From Branchipolynoe longqiensis (taxonomy: Eukaryota; Annelida; Polychaeta; Phyllodocida; Polynoidae): a stretch of DNA of 64,000 nucleotides. Both the position numbers and the translations under genes were made by a program. The stretch covers positions 3,688,346 to 3,752,345 of the forward strand of contig CM059200.1 of the NCBI GenBank assembly GCA_030323885.1. Reading direction: 5' to 3'. A model generated the notes under the pieces. That model did not search any database. It saw only the letters and a program-made list of their open reading frames with translations, and was not told where the DNA came from. Below, in pieces: positions 1 through 12,632 of this stretch. The first letter of the stretch is position 1. Every line of letters begins with the position of its first letter.

Positions 1-3000
1 AAGACCGGGTGAGTACCAGTAAAGACCTGGTGAGTATCAGTAAAGACCTGGTCAGGACCAGTAAAGACCTGGTGAGTACCAGTAAAGACCGGGTGAGTGC
101 CAGTAAAGACTGGGTGAGTACCAGTCAAGACCTGGTGAGTACCAGTCAAGACCGGTGAGATACCATCAAGAAACCCTGGAGTGTAATCAGTAAAGACAAG
201 GTGAGTACCAGTAAAACCAGTCAAGACCTGGTGAGTATCAGTAAAGACCAGGTGAGTACCAGTAAAGACCGGGTGAGTACCAGTATAGACCGGGTGAGTA
301 CCAGTAAAGACCAGGTGAGTACCAGTCAATACCGGGTGAGTACCAGTAAAGACCGGGTGAGTACCAGTAAAGACCGGGTGGGTATCAGTAAAGACCTGGT
401 GAGTACCAGTAAAGACCTGGTGAGTATCAGTAAATACCCTAATGAATACCAGTAAAGAGCTGGTGAGTACCAGTAAAGAGCAGGTGAGTACCAGTAAATA
501 CCGGGTGAGTACCAGTAAAGACCATGTGAGTACCAGAAAATACCGGGTGAGTATGAGTAAAGACCTGGTGAGTACCAGTAAAGATCTGGTGAGTACCGGT
601 AAAGACGTGGGGAGTACCAGTAAAGACTGGGTGAGTACCAGTAAAGACCAGGTGAGTACCAGTAAAGACCTGGTGAGTACCAGTAAATACCGGGTGAGTA
701 CCAGTAAAGACCGGATGAGTACCAGTATAGGCCAGGTGAGTACCAGTAAATACCAGGTGAGTACCAGTCAAGACCTGGTGAGTACCAGCAAAGATCTGGT
801 GAGTACCAGTAAAGACTGGGTGAGTTCCAGTAAAGACTGGGTGAGTACCAATAAAGACCTGGTGAGTACCAGTAAATACCTGGTGAGTACCAGTAAAGAC
901 TGGGTGAGTACCAGTAAAGACTGGGTGAGTACCAGTAAATACCTGGTGAGTACCAGTCAATACCTGGTGAGTATCACTAAATACCGGGTGAGTACCAGTA
1001 AATACCTGGTGAGTACCAGCAAAGACCGGGTGAGTACCAGTAAATACCGGGTGAGTACCAGTAACGACCTGGTGAGTACCAGTAAAGACCGGGTGAGTAC
1101 CAGTAAAGACCTGGTGAGTACCAGTAAAGACCGGGTGAGTACCAGCAAAGACCGGGTGAGTACCAGTACAGACCTGGTGAGTACCAGTACATACCAGGTG
1201 AGTACCAGTAAAGCCCGGGTGAGTACCAGTAAAGACCGGGTGAGTACCAGTAAAGGCCTGGTGAGTACCAGTAAAGACCGGGTGAGTACCGGTAAAGACC
1301 GGGTGAGTACCAGTAAAGACCTGGTGAGTACCAGTAAAGACCGGGTGAGTATCAGTAAAGACTGGGTGAGTACCAGTAAATGCCAGGTGAGTACAAGTAA
1401 AGACCTGGTGAGTACCAGTAAATACAGAGTGAGTACCAGTAAATACCAGGTGAGTACCAGTAAAGACCTGGTGAGTACCAGTCAAGACCTGGTGAGTATC
1501 AGTAAATACCGGGTGAGTGCCAGTAACGACCGGGTGAGTACCAGTAAATACCTGGTGAGTACCAGTACAGACCGGGTGAGTACCAGTAACGACCTGGTGA
1601 GTACCAGTAAAGACCTGGTGAGTACCAGTAAAGACCGGGTGAGTACCAGTAAATACCTGGTGAGTACCGGTAAAGACCTGGTGAGTACCGGTAAAGACCT
1701 GGGGAGTACCAGTAAATACCTGGTGAGTATCAGTAAAGACCGGGTGAGTACCAGTAAATACCTGGTGAGTACCAGTAAAGACCGGGTGAGTACCAGTAAC
1801 GACCTGGTGAGTACCAGTAAAGACCGGGTGAGTACCAGTAACGACCTGGTGAGTACCGGTAAAGACCTGGTGAGTACCGGTACATACCGGGTGAGTACCA
1901 GTAAATACCTGGTGAGTATCAGTAAAGACCGGGTGAGTACCAGTAAAGACTGGGTGAGTATCAGTAAAGACCTGGGGAGTACCAGTAAAGACTGGGTGAG
2001 TACCAGTAAATACCTGGTGAGTATCAGTAAAGACCGGGTGAGTACCAGTAAAGACTGGGTGAGTATCAGTAAAGACCTGGGGAGTACCAGTACAGACTGG
2101 GTGAGTACCAGTAAATACCTGGTGAATATCAGTAAAGACCGGGTGAGTACCAGTAAAGTCTGGGTGAGTACTAGTAAAGACCAGGTGAGTACCAGTAATG
2201 ACGGGTAAGTACCAGTAAATACCTGGTGAGTACCAGTACATACCGGGTGAGTACCAGTAAAGAACTGGTGAGTACCAGTAAAGACCGGGTGAGTATCAGT
2301 AAAGACCGGGTGAGTACCAGTAAAGACCTGGTGAGTATCAGTAAAGACCGGGTGAGTGCCAGTAATGACCTGGTGAGTACCAGTAAAGACCTGGTGAGTA
2401 TCAGTAAAGACCGGGTGACTACCAGTAATAACCTGGTGAGTACCAGTAAAGACCTGGTGAGTATCAGTAAAGACCTGGTCAGGACCAGTAAAGACCTGGT
2501 GAGTACCAGTAAAGACCGGGTGAGTGCCAGTAAAGACTGGGTGAGTACCGGTCAAGACCTGGTGAGTACCAGTCAATACCAGGTGAGTACCAGTCAATAC
2601 CTGGTGAGTATCAGTAAAGACCAGGTGAGTACCAGTAAAGACCGGGTGAGTACCAGCATAGACCGGGTGAGTACCAGTAAATACCAGGTGATTACCAGTC
2701 AAGACCGGGTGAGTACCAGTAAAACCTGGTGAGTACCAGTACAGACCTGGTAAGTACCAGCAAAGATCTGGTGAGTACCAGTAAAGACTGGGTGAGTACC
2801 AGCAAATACTGGGTGAGTACCAGTAAATACCGGGTGAGTACCAGTAAAAACCGGGTGAGTACCAGTAAAGACCATGTGAGTACCAGTACATACCGGGTGA
2901 GTATCAGTAAATACCTGGTGAGTACCAGTAACGACCTGGTGAGTACCGGTAAATAACTGGGGAGTACCAGTAAAGACTGGGTGAGTACCAGTAAAGACCA

Positions 3001-3811
3001 GGTGAGTACCAGTAAAGACCTGGTGAATACCAGTAAAGACCGGGTGAGTACCAGTAAAGACCGGATGAGTACCAGTATAGACCGGGTGAGTACCAGTAAA
3101 GACCAGGTGAGTACCAGTCAAGACCGTTAGTACCAGTACAGACCTGGTGAGTACCAGTACAGACCTGGTGAGTACCAGCAAAGATCTGGTGAGTACCAGT
3201 AAAGACTGGGTGAGTTCCAGTAAAGACTGGGTGAGTACCAGTAAATACCGGGTGAGTACCAGTAAAGACCTGGTGAGTACCAGTAAAGACCTGGTGAGTA
3301 CCAGTAAAGACTGTGTGAGTACCAGTAAATGCCGGGTGAGTATCAGTAAAGACCGGGTGAGTACCAGTAAATACCGTGTGAATACCAGTAAAGACCTGGT
3401 GAGTACCAGTAAATACCTGCTGAGTACCAGTAAAGAATGTGTGAATACCATTAAAGACTGGGTGAGTACCAGTACCGACCTGATGAGTACCAGTCAATAC
3501 CTGGTTAGTATCAGTGAATACCGGGTGAGTACCAGTAAATACCGGGTGAGTAACAGGAAAGACTGGGCGAGTACCAGTAACGACCTGGTGAGTACCAGTA
3601 CATACCTGGTGAGTACCAGTAAAGACTGGGTGAGTACCAGTAAGGAATGGGTGAGTACCAGTAAAGACCGGGTGAGTACCAGTAACGACCTGGTGAGTAC
3701 CAGTCAATACCTGGTGAGTATCACTAAATACCGGGTGAGTACCAGTAAATACCGGGTGAATACCAGTAAAGACCGGGTGAGTACCAGTAAAGACCTGGTG
3801 AGTACCAGTCG
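1..3811. repeat. 21-bp minisatellite, about 180 units, GTGAGT in nearly every unit
   Basis: The unit is gtgagtaccagtaaagacct plus g, with variants at a few positions (aagacc/aatacc, ctgg/cggg/ctgg). The period is divisible by three, so all frames stay open for hundreds of codons on both strands, which explains long apparent reading frames here. The array starts before the window and ends abruptly near 3811. Confidence 0.97.
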
Positions 3812-3841
3812 CCTGTGCGGAAGGTCGCCGGTCGAGTCAAA

Positions 3842-4270
3842 CCAATTGTAAAATATTCCGACTTTTTACGTCTGGTTCATAAATAAATAATAGCTTAAAT
3901 AAATTCTAAAATATCTCCTGTTCATAAAACTCATATGTGAAGCATTAAGAAAACTGTTTTAATCATATTTAAATCATCCACTTATTTCTATAAAGTCATT
4001 ATAATAATATTCCAATTATATAAGTACCACTATAAAACCTCTCTAATAATACCTAATTCATTCTATCATGTTGGTAAATACATATGCATAATATTCAAAC
4101 CAAGTTGTGAAACCATGGTAGATTATGTATATTAAGTGAAGTGATAATTAATATCAGATTGTTCTAAGGTTCTACATCAAATATAACCACTGGAGATAAG
4201 AACTCGAGAAAATGATTACTGTATCGGTATATTTACATGTATTGCTGAATTGAAGTCTGTTTGTATTATA
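3842..4270. other. AT-rich non-coding stretch
   Basis: Nothing coding or repetitive is recognised. It is AT-rich with short frames full of stops. Confidence 0.6.
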
Positions 4271-4405
4271 TAGATAAGAGCATATGGTTATGGAGGAATG
4301 AACAAAAGAGTAGTAATATAAAAACAAATCATTTTGTAGGTTTGATTCCAATGTTTATCTCCATTTTTGGATTGGTGTTTACATGATTTTGCACCTGAAC
4401 TCTTC
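4270..4405. mobile_element. Half copy of the hairpin TIR element at 11276-11517
   Basis: The segment from tatggaggaatgaac to the end cacctgaactcttcata matches 11393-11515. The other TIR is missing. Further diverged relatives are seen near 21418-21490 (plus) and 45150-45235 (inverted). Confidence 0.6.
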
Positions 4406-4617
4406 ATATATTGTATGAAAGGAGGTAAATGCTGAAACTAAGGGCAGCATATACAGTTGATGCAGACTGGTTTCTTCACCCAGACAAATAGTCTGTGAAG
4501 AATGCCACAGAATGGGTATAATAATTAAGTCAAGAATTAAGTTCTGTGTGCCTGTTATGGTATGATTTACAGATGCTAGTATCTGAGGGAGTGTTAGCAC
4601 ACAGGTGACAATGCATG

Positions 4618-4708
4618 GGGGCTGTGTGTGTGTGTGAGTGTTTGCAGGACCTGCCAAATCCAGGTGTCAGGCTGGAGGTGGGAGGAGTGTGTGTGTGTGT
4701 GTGTGGTG
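4618..4708. repeat. Two short GT/TGTG microsatellites
   Basis: Tracts of TGTGTG lie at 4621-4640 and 4687-4706. The surrounding 4410-5335 shows no recognisable gene. Confidence 0.8.
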
Positions 4709-5339
4709 AGCCCTCCCTGCCCCACCTGGTGGCAATTTGCTGAATTAAAGATGATAAAATATGTAATTCTCAAAGTAAGGCATGTAGAAACTCCTACTAT
4801 TTTGGAGTTGTCCCAATCTAAGGGACTGGTGACCACAGGTGTTATCTAAATATAAACAGGGTTGATACTCCCATATAAGTGTAATTGGTGAACTTGATGG
4901 GAAAATATGTATCTGGCTTGGGGTGGGTGGGTGTTCCCCCACCCCCTGGCTCCCCCCACCACTGACTGGAGGGGTTCAGCCAATGAAATGCCATGTGACT
5001 GTCTCTGACTGAGGAGACTCCCAGCAACTCTGTACCTGTATTTTAAATGTGTTCCATCTGAATAAAAGAGCTGGGAAGGGGGTGTGGCAGGCAGATGACC
5101 TGGAGACAGCACAGCATGAGGAGCCAGCCACCCCTTCCTACTAGACTTTACCACACTTAATTTCTGCTGGGTTGATATTTCTTGGAACATATATAGTAAG
5201 CAGATATAGTAAGCAGATACAGTAAGCGGATCATCGCTTGAGTAATATCTACATTAGTGCTTTCCGTCCTCCACACACAGAAGTTAGGGTTCTATTTCCT
5301 ATAAAGATTCTAGCGTGTAAAATACCGCTAGTTAACACA

Positions 5340-5595
5340 ATGACTTATAAAATTGATACTTGTCACTTCCTAGCCTGTCGCTCGGCATTAATAGGATAGG
5401 GCGAGGACTGGTTAGCTCAGTGTCAGGATAATGTGACTGAGTGGGATATCTGGTCATGGTGCCAGTGGCCTAATTTCCCAGAGGGACAGCACTATAAAGC
5501 CACCATGTGTGTGCACTCTCACAAATCGGTACCTGTCCTGATATGACCTTAGATGTTGCCAGGACGTCAAACTCCAACAACCAGTCAAGCCTAGT
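5340..5595 (+). mobile_element. tRNA-derived SINE, tail type A, head-truncated
   Basis: The body reads gatacttgtcacttcctagc, then ggcattaataggataggg and ggttagctcagtgtcagg. It ends with type A tail gatatgaccttagatgttgc, then caggacgtcaaactcc. The same body recurs at least ten times in the window. Confidence 0.8.
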
Positions 5596-5699
5596 TAGGC
5601 CTACTGTGACGTGGCATGTGATTCTCTGCGTGCCATGGTGACCTGAGCAGGGCGTTGTCGCTGGGTCTACCCTGTGCTCACACTCAAAGCGAGGTTGCC

Positions 5700-6752
5700 A
5701 CTCTCTTCCATTCCCTCTTTCCATTCCCCTCTTCCATTCCCCCCTCTTCCATTCTGCCTCTTCCATTCCCCCTCTCCTCCATTCCCCCTCTTCCATTCCC
5801 GCCTCTTCCATTCTGCCTCTTCCATTCCCCCTCTCCTCCATTCCCCCTCTTCCATTCCCTCTTTTCCATTCCCCTCTTCCATTCCCCCCCTCCTCCATTC
5901 CCCCTCTTCCATTCCCCCTCTCCTCCATTCCCCCTCTTCCATTCTGCCTCTTCCATTCCCCCTCTCCTCCATTCCCCCTCTTCCATTCCCGCCTCTTCCA
6001 TTCTGCCTCTTCCATTCCCCTCTTCCATTCCCGCCTCTTCCATTCCCCTCTTCCATTCCCCCTCTCCTCCATTCCCCCTCTTCCATTCCCACCTCTTCCA
6101 TTCTGCCTCTTCCATTCCCCCTCTCCTCCATTCCCCCTCTTCCATTCCGCCTCTTCCATTCTGCCTCTTCCATCCTCCCCCCTCCATTCCCCCTCTTCCA
6201 TTCCCGCCTCTTCCATTCTGCCTCTTCCATTCCCCCTCTCCTCCATTCCCCCTCTTCCATTTCCACCTCTTCCATTCCCCTCTTCCATTCCCCCTCTCCT
6301 TCCATTCCCCCTCTTCCATTCCCGCTTCTTCCATTCCCGCTCTTGCATTATCACCTCTTCCATTTCCCCCTCTTGCATTCCCCCTCTTGCATTTCCCCTC
6401 TTCATTTCCCCTTTCCATTCCCCCCTCTTGCATTCCCCCCCTCATCCATTCCCCCTCTTGAATTCCCCCTCTCCATTCCCCCTCTTCCATTACCCCTCTT
6501 GTATTCCCCCCCGTTCCATCCCCTTCTTGCATTCCCCCCTCATCCATTCCCTGCTCTTGCATTCCCCCTCTTGCATTCCCCCTCATCCATTCCCCCCTCA
6601 TCCATTGCCCCCTTTTCCATTCCCCCTCTTCCATTCCCCTGCTTCCATTCCCCTCTTCCATTCCCCATCTTCCATGCCTCCTCTTCCTTTCCTCCTCTTC
6701 TATCCTTCTTCCGTGCCTCCTCTTCTGTTCCCCATTCCCCGTCTCCCATTCC
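5700..6752. repeat. 1.05-kb polypyrimidine (plus) / polypurine (minus) minisatellite
   Basis: Units of 12-15 bp are built on ttccattccccctc with variants. Almost no purines occur on the plus strand except A in CATT and rare G. Such mirror-like homopurine tracts can form triplex (H-DNA). The long frames rich in GRGGMEE or PLPFPP are artefacts of the array. Confidence 0.95.
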
Positions 6753-7887
6753 CTGGTGGTGGTATGTGGTGGTGAGGGGATACTGTGGGGTTGATAATTG
6801 ACGTGGTAATGGTGGTATGTGGTGGTGGTGGTATGTGGTGGTGGTGGTATGTGGTGGTGAGGGGATACTTTGGGGTTGATAATTGATGTGGTGGTGGTAT
6901 GTGGTGGTGGTGGTATGTGGTGGTGGTGGTATGTGGTGGTGAGGGGATACTGTGGGGTTGATAATTGACGTGGTGGTGGTGGTATGTGGTGGTGGTATTT
7001 GGTGGTGGTGGTATGTGGTGGTGAGGGGATACTGTGGGGTTGATAATTGACGTGGTGGTGGTATGTTGTGGTTTGTGGTGGTGGTGGTATGTGGGGATAC
7101 TGTGGGGTTTATAAGTGACGTGGTGGTGGTGGTATGTGGTGGTGGTGGTATGTGGTGGTATGTGGTGGTGAGGGCATACTGTGGGGTCGATACTTGACTT
7201 GGTGGTGGTATGTGGTGGTGGTATGTGGTGGTGGTGGTGGTGGTATGTGGTGGTGGTGGTATGTGGTGGTGAGGGGATACTGTGGGGTTGATAATTGACG
7301 TGGTGGTGGTATGTGGTGGTGGTATGTGGTGGTGGTGGTATGTGGTGGTGGTGGTATGTGGTGGTGAGGGGATACTGTGGGGTTGATAATTGATGTGGTG
7401 GTGGTATGTGGTGGTGGTGGTATGCGGTGGTGAGGGGATACTGTGGGGTTGATAATTGATGTGGTGGTGGTGGTATGTGGTGGTGGTGGTATGTGGTGGT
7501 ATGTGGTGGTGGTGGTATGTGTTGGTGAGGGGATACTGTGGGGTTGATAATTGACGTGGTGGTGGTGGTATGTGGTGGTGGTGGTATGTGGTGGTGGTGG
7601 TTTGTAATGGTGGTGGTATGTGGTGGTGGTGGTATGTGGTGGTGAGGGGATACTGTGGGGTTTATAAGTGACGTGGTGGTGGTATGTGGTGGTGGTATGT
7701 GGTGGTGGTGGTGGTATGTGGTGGTGAGGGGATACTGTGGGGTTTATAAGTGACGTGGTGGTGGTATGTGGTGGTGGTGGTATGTGGTGGTGGTGGTATG
7801 CGGTGGTGAGGGGATCCTGTGGGGTTGATAATTGACGTGGTGGTGGTGGTATGTGGTGGTGGTGGTATGCGGTGGTGGTGGTATGTG
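6753..7887. repeat. TGG/GTATG array, left block
   Basis: Short units tggtggtggtatg alternate with a longer link gaggggatactgtggggttg, then ataattgacg, about every 90-130 bp, forming a higher-order repeat. The plus strand is G-rich with many GGTGGTGG runs. Confidence 0.95.
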
Positions 7888-8305
7888 GGTAATGCAGTAC
7901 CTATCTGCTAAAATACCTCAGGGTGTTTGACGCCCCTGCCTTGCAAAGTTATAAACCACTGCCTTGTGGTATAGGTTCTTGATAGAATCAACGGCTAAGG
8001 GAGCAAACCCTAACAGAAAACCATGCTTCCGTGGCAGCATTAAGGGTGGTGATGAAGGGAACTTCCAACATCTCCCGGCCAGCTACTGCAGGGACAAATA
8101 GTTTGCGCCTGTCTTGACGTGTTCTTGCCGGTGTGAAACCTCTATTTGCTCCCCGAGAGAGTGCTGCTAGTAACTTGCAAAAGCCAGCAGCACTTCAACA
8201 CTTTGCAAGCAGCTTTTATGAAATGCACAACCGCACAGAACAGTGGCGGTTAAGAAATAAAAGCAGTCTTTGTCGCATTGCGACCGACATCATGATGATG
8301 ATGAT
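7888..8305 (+). mobile_element. Dispersed element R, copy 1, inserted in the TGG array
   Basis: This segment of about 420 bp matches the reverse complement of 55258-55685 over its length (for example tgacgcccctgccttgc, gctccccgagagagtgctgc, gtcgcattgcgaccgac). It ends in an (ATG)n tail. The array on both sides has the same higher-order unit, so the element inserted into an existing array. The short frame at 8133-8333 is not a gene. Class unknown; the simple-repeat tail suggests a retroposon. Confidence 0.75.
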
Positions 8306-9281
8306 GGTATGTGGTGGTGGTATGTGGTGGTGAGGGGATACTGTGGGATTGATAATTAACGTGGTGGTGGTGGTATGTGGTGGTGGGGGTATGTGGTGGT
8401 GGTGGTATATGGTGGTGAGGGGATACTGTGGGGTTGATAATTGACGTGGTGGTGCTGGTATGTGGTGGTGGTGGTATGTGGTGGTGAGGGGATACTGTGG
8501 GGTTGATAATTGACGTTGTGGTGGTGGTATGTGGTGGTATGTGGTGGTGGTGGTGGTATGTGGTGGTGGTGGTATGTGGTGGTGGTGGTATGTGGTGGTG
8601 GTGGTATGTGGTGGTGAGGGGATACTGTGGGATTGATAATTGACGTTGTGGTGGTGGTATGTGGTGGTGGTATGTGGTGGTGAGGGGATACTGTGGGGTT
8701 GATAATTGACGTGGTGGTGGTGGTATGTGGTGGTGGTGGTATGTGGTGGTGGTGGTATGTGGTGGTGGTATGTGGTGGTGGTGGTATGCGGTGGTGAAGG
8801 GATACTGTGGGGTTGATAATTGACGTGGTGGTGGTGGTATGTGGTGGTGGTGGTATGTGGTGGTGGTGGTATGTGGTGGTGGTGGTATGCGGTGGTGAGG
8901 GGATACTGTGGGGTTGATAATTGACGTGGTGGTGGTGGTATGTGGTGGTGGTATGTGGTGGTGGTGGTATGTCTTGGTGAGGGGATACTGTGGGTTTGAT
9001 AATTGATGTGGTGCTGGTATGTGGTGGTGGTATGTGGTGGTGGTGGTATGTGGTGGTGGTGGTGGTGGTATGTGGTGGTGGTGGTATGTGGTGGTGGTGG
9101 TATGTGGTGGTGGTGGTATGTGGTGGTCGTATGTGGTGGTGGTATGTGGTGGTGAGGGGATACTGTGGGGTTGATAATTGACGTGGTGGTATGTGGTGGT
9201 GGTGGTATGTGGTGGTGGTGGTATGTGGTGGTGGTGGTATGTGGTGGTGAGGAGATACTGTGGGGTTGATAATTGATGTGG
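8306..9281. repeat. TGG/GTATG array, right block
   Basis: This block has the same units and the same gaggggatactgtggggttg link as the left block. The minus-strand frame 9344-8250 rich in HHHIPPP is an array artefact. Confidence 0.95.
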
Positions 9282-9602
9282 TGGCAGATGCTGCTCAGGG
9301 CATGTCTGTGGTTGGCATCGTCTATATGTTATAACTACATTCAAACATCTCTAATCGACCAGCTCCCCAGATCGACCTCTCCCCCCCCCCCCCCTCCTCT
9401 TTTTAAAATTTGTTGCTGTTCCTCTGTTATTTCCAGTCAACCATATATAATGACAGAGACCGTCCAAATAAAAATGTAAAATTTAAGACCTAAATGCACT
9501 GGGATTGGTTCCACTGTTTCACTGGTCACAGCTGGTCCAGCGTATTATTAACAACCCCACCCCAACAACATAATTCATAAACTCACATAACTAACTACAC
9601 TA
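9282..9602. other. Non-coding spacer with poly-C run
   Basis: A C-run of about 14 stands near 9380-9394. No gene or known element is seen before the LINE start. Confidence 0.5.
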
Positions 9603-10370
9603 CAGTGTCGTGCTGGGTGCCTGGCCATGCCGGCATACAAGGAAACGAACGAGCTGATCGGGCTGTAAAGAAGGCCCTAAACTGTGATCTTGAACCGTGT
9701 CTGATCCCTCACTCTGATCTGAAACTACTAATAGCTGCCCACATAAAATCCAAATGGCAACATGATTGGGATGAAAACATTAATAAACTTAAAGAAATTG
9801 AACCATCTGTGGGAAAACCACCACAGACTCATGCGGGAGGTCGGCGGGACCAAGTGGTCCTTAGCCGCTGCCATATTGGCCACTCATGGCTTACACATGC
9901 TTTTCTGCTCAAGGGGGAACCTCCCCTAAATGTATTAGGTGTCAGTCCCCGCTGACACTCAACCACATTTTACTAAGTTGCGTTGATTTTTTGGCCCTGC
10001 GCCAACAATTCTACACTGCAGACAGTATGCATGACCTTTTTACTAAAGTAAAACAAGAAAACATTTGAGCCTTTTTGAGGGCAGCTGGACTGTACCACCT
10101 CATATAAGTTTACTAAATACATTCTATCAATTATTAATAAAACTTTTCTTTTTCTATGGGAATTTGTTTCCCTTGACTACAAATATATGATTGTGAGCTT
10201 TCTAATTTAGAGAGTGTCTATTGGCACATAATTGATTGTCTCCTTTTACATGTAAAAGCGATGGTTTGAACAAAAACCAAACATTTCTCGCCATGAATAT
10301 GGCCTATGCTGCTGACACGGCGTAAAGCAACCACCAATCAATCAATTAATCAATCATCAACACCAGAGTT
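9603..10370 (+). pseudogene. LINE 3' end: RNase H C-terminus and 3' UTR, copy 1 (broken)
   Basis: The reading frame opens with CWVPGHAGIQGNERADRAVK, the C-terminal motif of a retrotransposon RNase H (GH and the final catalytic D). It continues through a typical LINE C-terminal region (LSRCHIGHSWLTHAFLLKGE, then CIRCQSPLTLNHILLSCVD). The frame is shifted near 9923, where copy 2 has one more C in a C-run, and there is a TGA at about 10066 where copy 2 reads TTG. The 3' UTR holds gacacggcgtaaagcaacca and ends in an (AATC)n tail near 10340-10365. The family is an I/Nimb-like RNase H-bearing LINE (inference). It is 5'-truncated and dead. Confidence 0.85.
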
Positions 10371-10589
10371 ACAGTAGAATATTTCTAACAAACTGACATC
10401 TATATACCGCTTGCCTAACTGGAACTGAACATTAAAACTTACTACAACTTTACCAATTGAATACAGAAGATAACTTCTGCTTACATTCGAAATACTATGT
10501 AAATACTCACATTGATCTGACTAATATTGATCTAGTTATATGACACTACTGTTACCATATTGCTACGGAACATTTGGGTTACAGAATTT

Positions 10590-10775
10590 CATTGTGTTAC
10601 ATGCTGCAAATTGTGTATTCAACAGTTATTGTATACCTTATTCTATATACCTTTTGTGTAAATAACCCTGAATTGAAAAATGGCTGGAAGGCCAGCGCTT
10701 CGGCACTGACAAAAGACTTATTCAGCAGAATAGACATATTTACCCCCCACCCCCAATCGCTTTATTTAATGGACC
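10590..10775 (+). mobile_element. Dispersed 3'-UTR-like repeat with GGCCAGCGC..GCACTG motif
   Basis: The segment atggctggaaggccagcgct, then tcggcactgacaaaagact, matches 57110-57160. It resembles the 3' end of a LINE (target class not resolved). No coding potential is visible. Confidence 0.5.
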
Positions 10776-11275
10776 ATTTAAAGTCATGGTTGGTCAGTTT
10801 AGAGAGGTTTTCCTGTATCGTATAATAAGGAGGCCTTTATTTCTGGGACAACAATTAATCAAGAACAGATTGCACATTTCTGCGTGTATACACACATATA
10901 TATGTATGTGTATATGTATGTGTAGACCCGCTAAGGACGAACACAAGAACGGATGTGGATAATACATTTATTATTACCATCTGAATAATGTATCTGGCTG
11001 GCCTAACGCCCGAATCAAATAACAAAAACTTTTTCTCGGGTGAGCGAACCGGCGCGCAGGACGGGTGTGTATCAGGTGGGTGCCGAGCCGGCCGAGCGCC
11101 GTGGTTATATACGACTACAGGCACGCCACCTAGCGAGCAGCGGGCGCAAAATGCATAGCACGAAGCCGGCGCGTTCGAAACGCCGGAATTCTGCCCAGCT
11201 CAATATATACAATCGTCAAAGCCCTCGGGTGCCTACACCAGCATATACGCATATATACTACCTATATATGTATAT
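10776..11275. other. Unassigned stretch with TATATGTA microsatellite
   Basis: It contains short TATATG runs near 10895-10922 and 11240-11275. It has higher GC at 11030-11190 but no supported gene. Short frames on both strands lack domain features. Confidence 0.4.
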
Positions 11276-11517
11276 ATGAAGAGTTCAGGCGCAAAACCCA
11301 GGAAACGCCAATCCAAAAATGTAATTCAAATAACAGATTTTTACCTGAAAATAATTTTAATTTTGACTAATTCCACTTTTGGTGTGATGACATGATTATG
11401 GAAGAATGACCAAATAAGTAGGAATGTAGAAATAAAAATGTTTGTAGGTTTGATTCCAAAGTTTATCCCAATTTTCGGACTGGCGTTTGCAGGGTTTTGC
11501 GCCTGAAGTCTTCATAC
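11276..11517. mobile_element. Hairpin TIR element (MITE)
   Basis: The left arm gaagagttcaggcgcaaaac, continuing ccaggaaacgccaatcc, is mirrored by the right arm ending ttttgcgcctgaagtcttc, giving TIRs of about 45 bp. The flanks are TATATA-rich, consistent with insertion in TA repeats. A half copy lies at 4270-4405. Confidence 0.75.
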
Positions 11518-11805
11518 GTATATATATGTATAAGTTCACACCATCCCACAATCCGACCTTCCCACCACCACCCCATACCAGCACATGTTAAATGGACTAG
11601 CACAAAGTATAGTAAAAGCTGGATGTTGGACTGGTTGCAATCTACAAACAGTTACAAGACATAAACAAGAAGCAAGAAAACATAAATTATTACTCAAACA
11701 AAATTCAAAAGATTTAAATCAAATTGGATTAGTTAACACATTTTATGAGAAGGGTAAATAAATTCATTCCTACAAAAAACACCCAAAACCGCCCCCCCCC
11801 CCCAA

Positions 11806-12465
11806 CATCACACCATGCCACAACCACATCACCCCACACTACCACCACACCATACCCCACCACACAATATTACCACTACCGCATGATATGCCACATCACC
11901 ACACCACCACCATACCATACAACAACACCACACCCTACACCACCACAGCCCACTACCACCATACAACACAACACTACACTACCACACCACACCACCACAC
12001 CACCAACATACCATACAATAACACCACACCCTACACCACCACAGCCCACTACCACCACACAACACTACATTACCACACCAGACCACCACACCCTACACCA
12101 CCACACCCTACACCACCACACCACACCACAACATCATACCACACAACCACACTACACAACACCACCACACCACACTACCATATCACCACCACCCCACACC
12201 AGACCACACCACACTACCACATCACCGCACCCTACACCACCACACCACACTACCTTGCCACCACCACACCATACCACACTACCACACCACACCACACCAC
12301 TACCACACCACACCACATCACACTACCACACCATACTACACTACAATCACACCCCACAACCACATGATACTACACCACCCTACCACATACACCACACCAC
12401 ACCACCCCAAGCCACATCACCACACCAGACTACCAGAACACCACACTACTACCACACCTTCCTGA
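11806..12465. repeat. CCA/CACCAC-rich degenerate array
   Basis: Irregular units such as accacaccacac and ccataccatacaacaacacc have almost no G on the plus strand. The reading frames rich in T, H and P are artefacts. A C-run lies at 11792-11803. The segment 11520-11800 shows nothing recognisable. Confidence 0.92.
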
Positions 12466-12517
12466 TATGACTTTAGATGTTGCCAGGACGTAAAACTCCA
12501 ACAACCAACCAACGAAC
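12466..12517 (+). mobile_element. SINE type A tail fragment inside the CCA array
   Basis: It reads gatatgactttagatgttgc, then caggacgtaaaactccaaca. The CACCAC array resumes afterwards (12518-12562), so a SINE piece lies in the array. Confidence 0.75.
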
Positions 12518-12632
12518 TACCACACCACACCACTACCACACCACACCACTTCACCACCACACCGCTTCACCCCCAGGCCGCACCCAGCTTGGCACCTCCC
12601 CAACGACCACCGCCCATGGCTTGCATGTGTCG

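Noticed and set aside
439..2241. 600-residue minus frame and 588-residue plus frame in the first array
   Set aside because: The 21-bp period keeps all frames open. Neighbouring arrays show the same effect. There are no introns, domains or start context.
5470..6801. Large Gly/Arg/Glu-rich or Pro/Phe-rich proteins
   Set aside because: They are translations of the polypyrimidine minisatellite in several frames at once.
8250..9344. 364-residue His/Pro-rich frame
   Set aside because: It arises from the TGG array and runs through unrelated element R.
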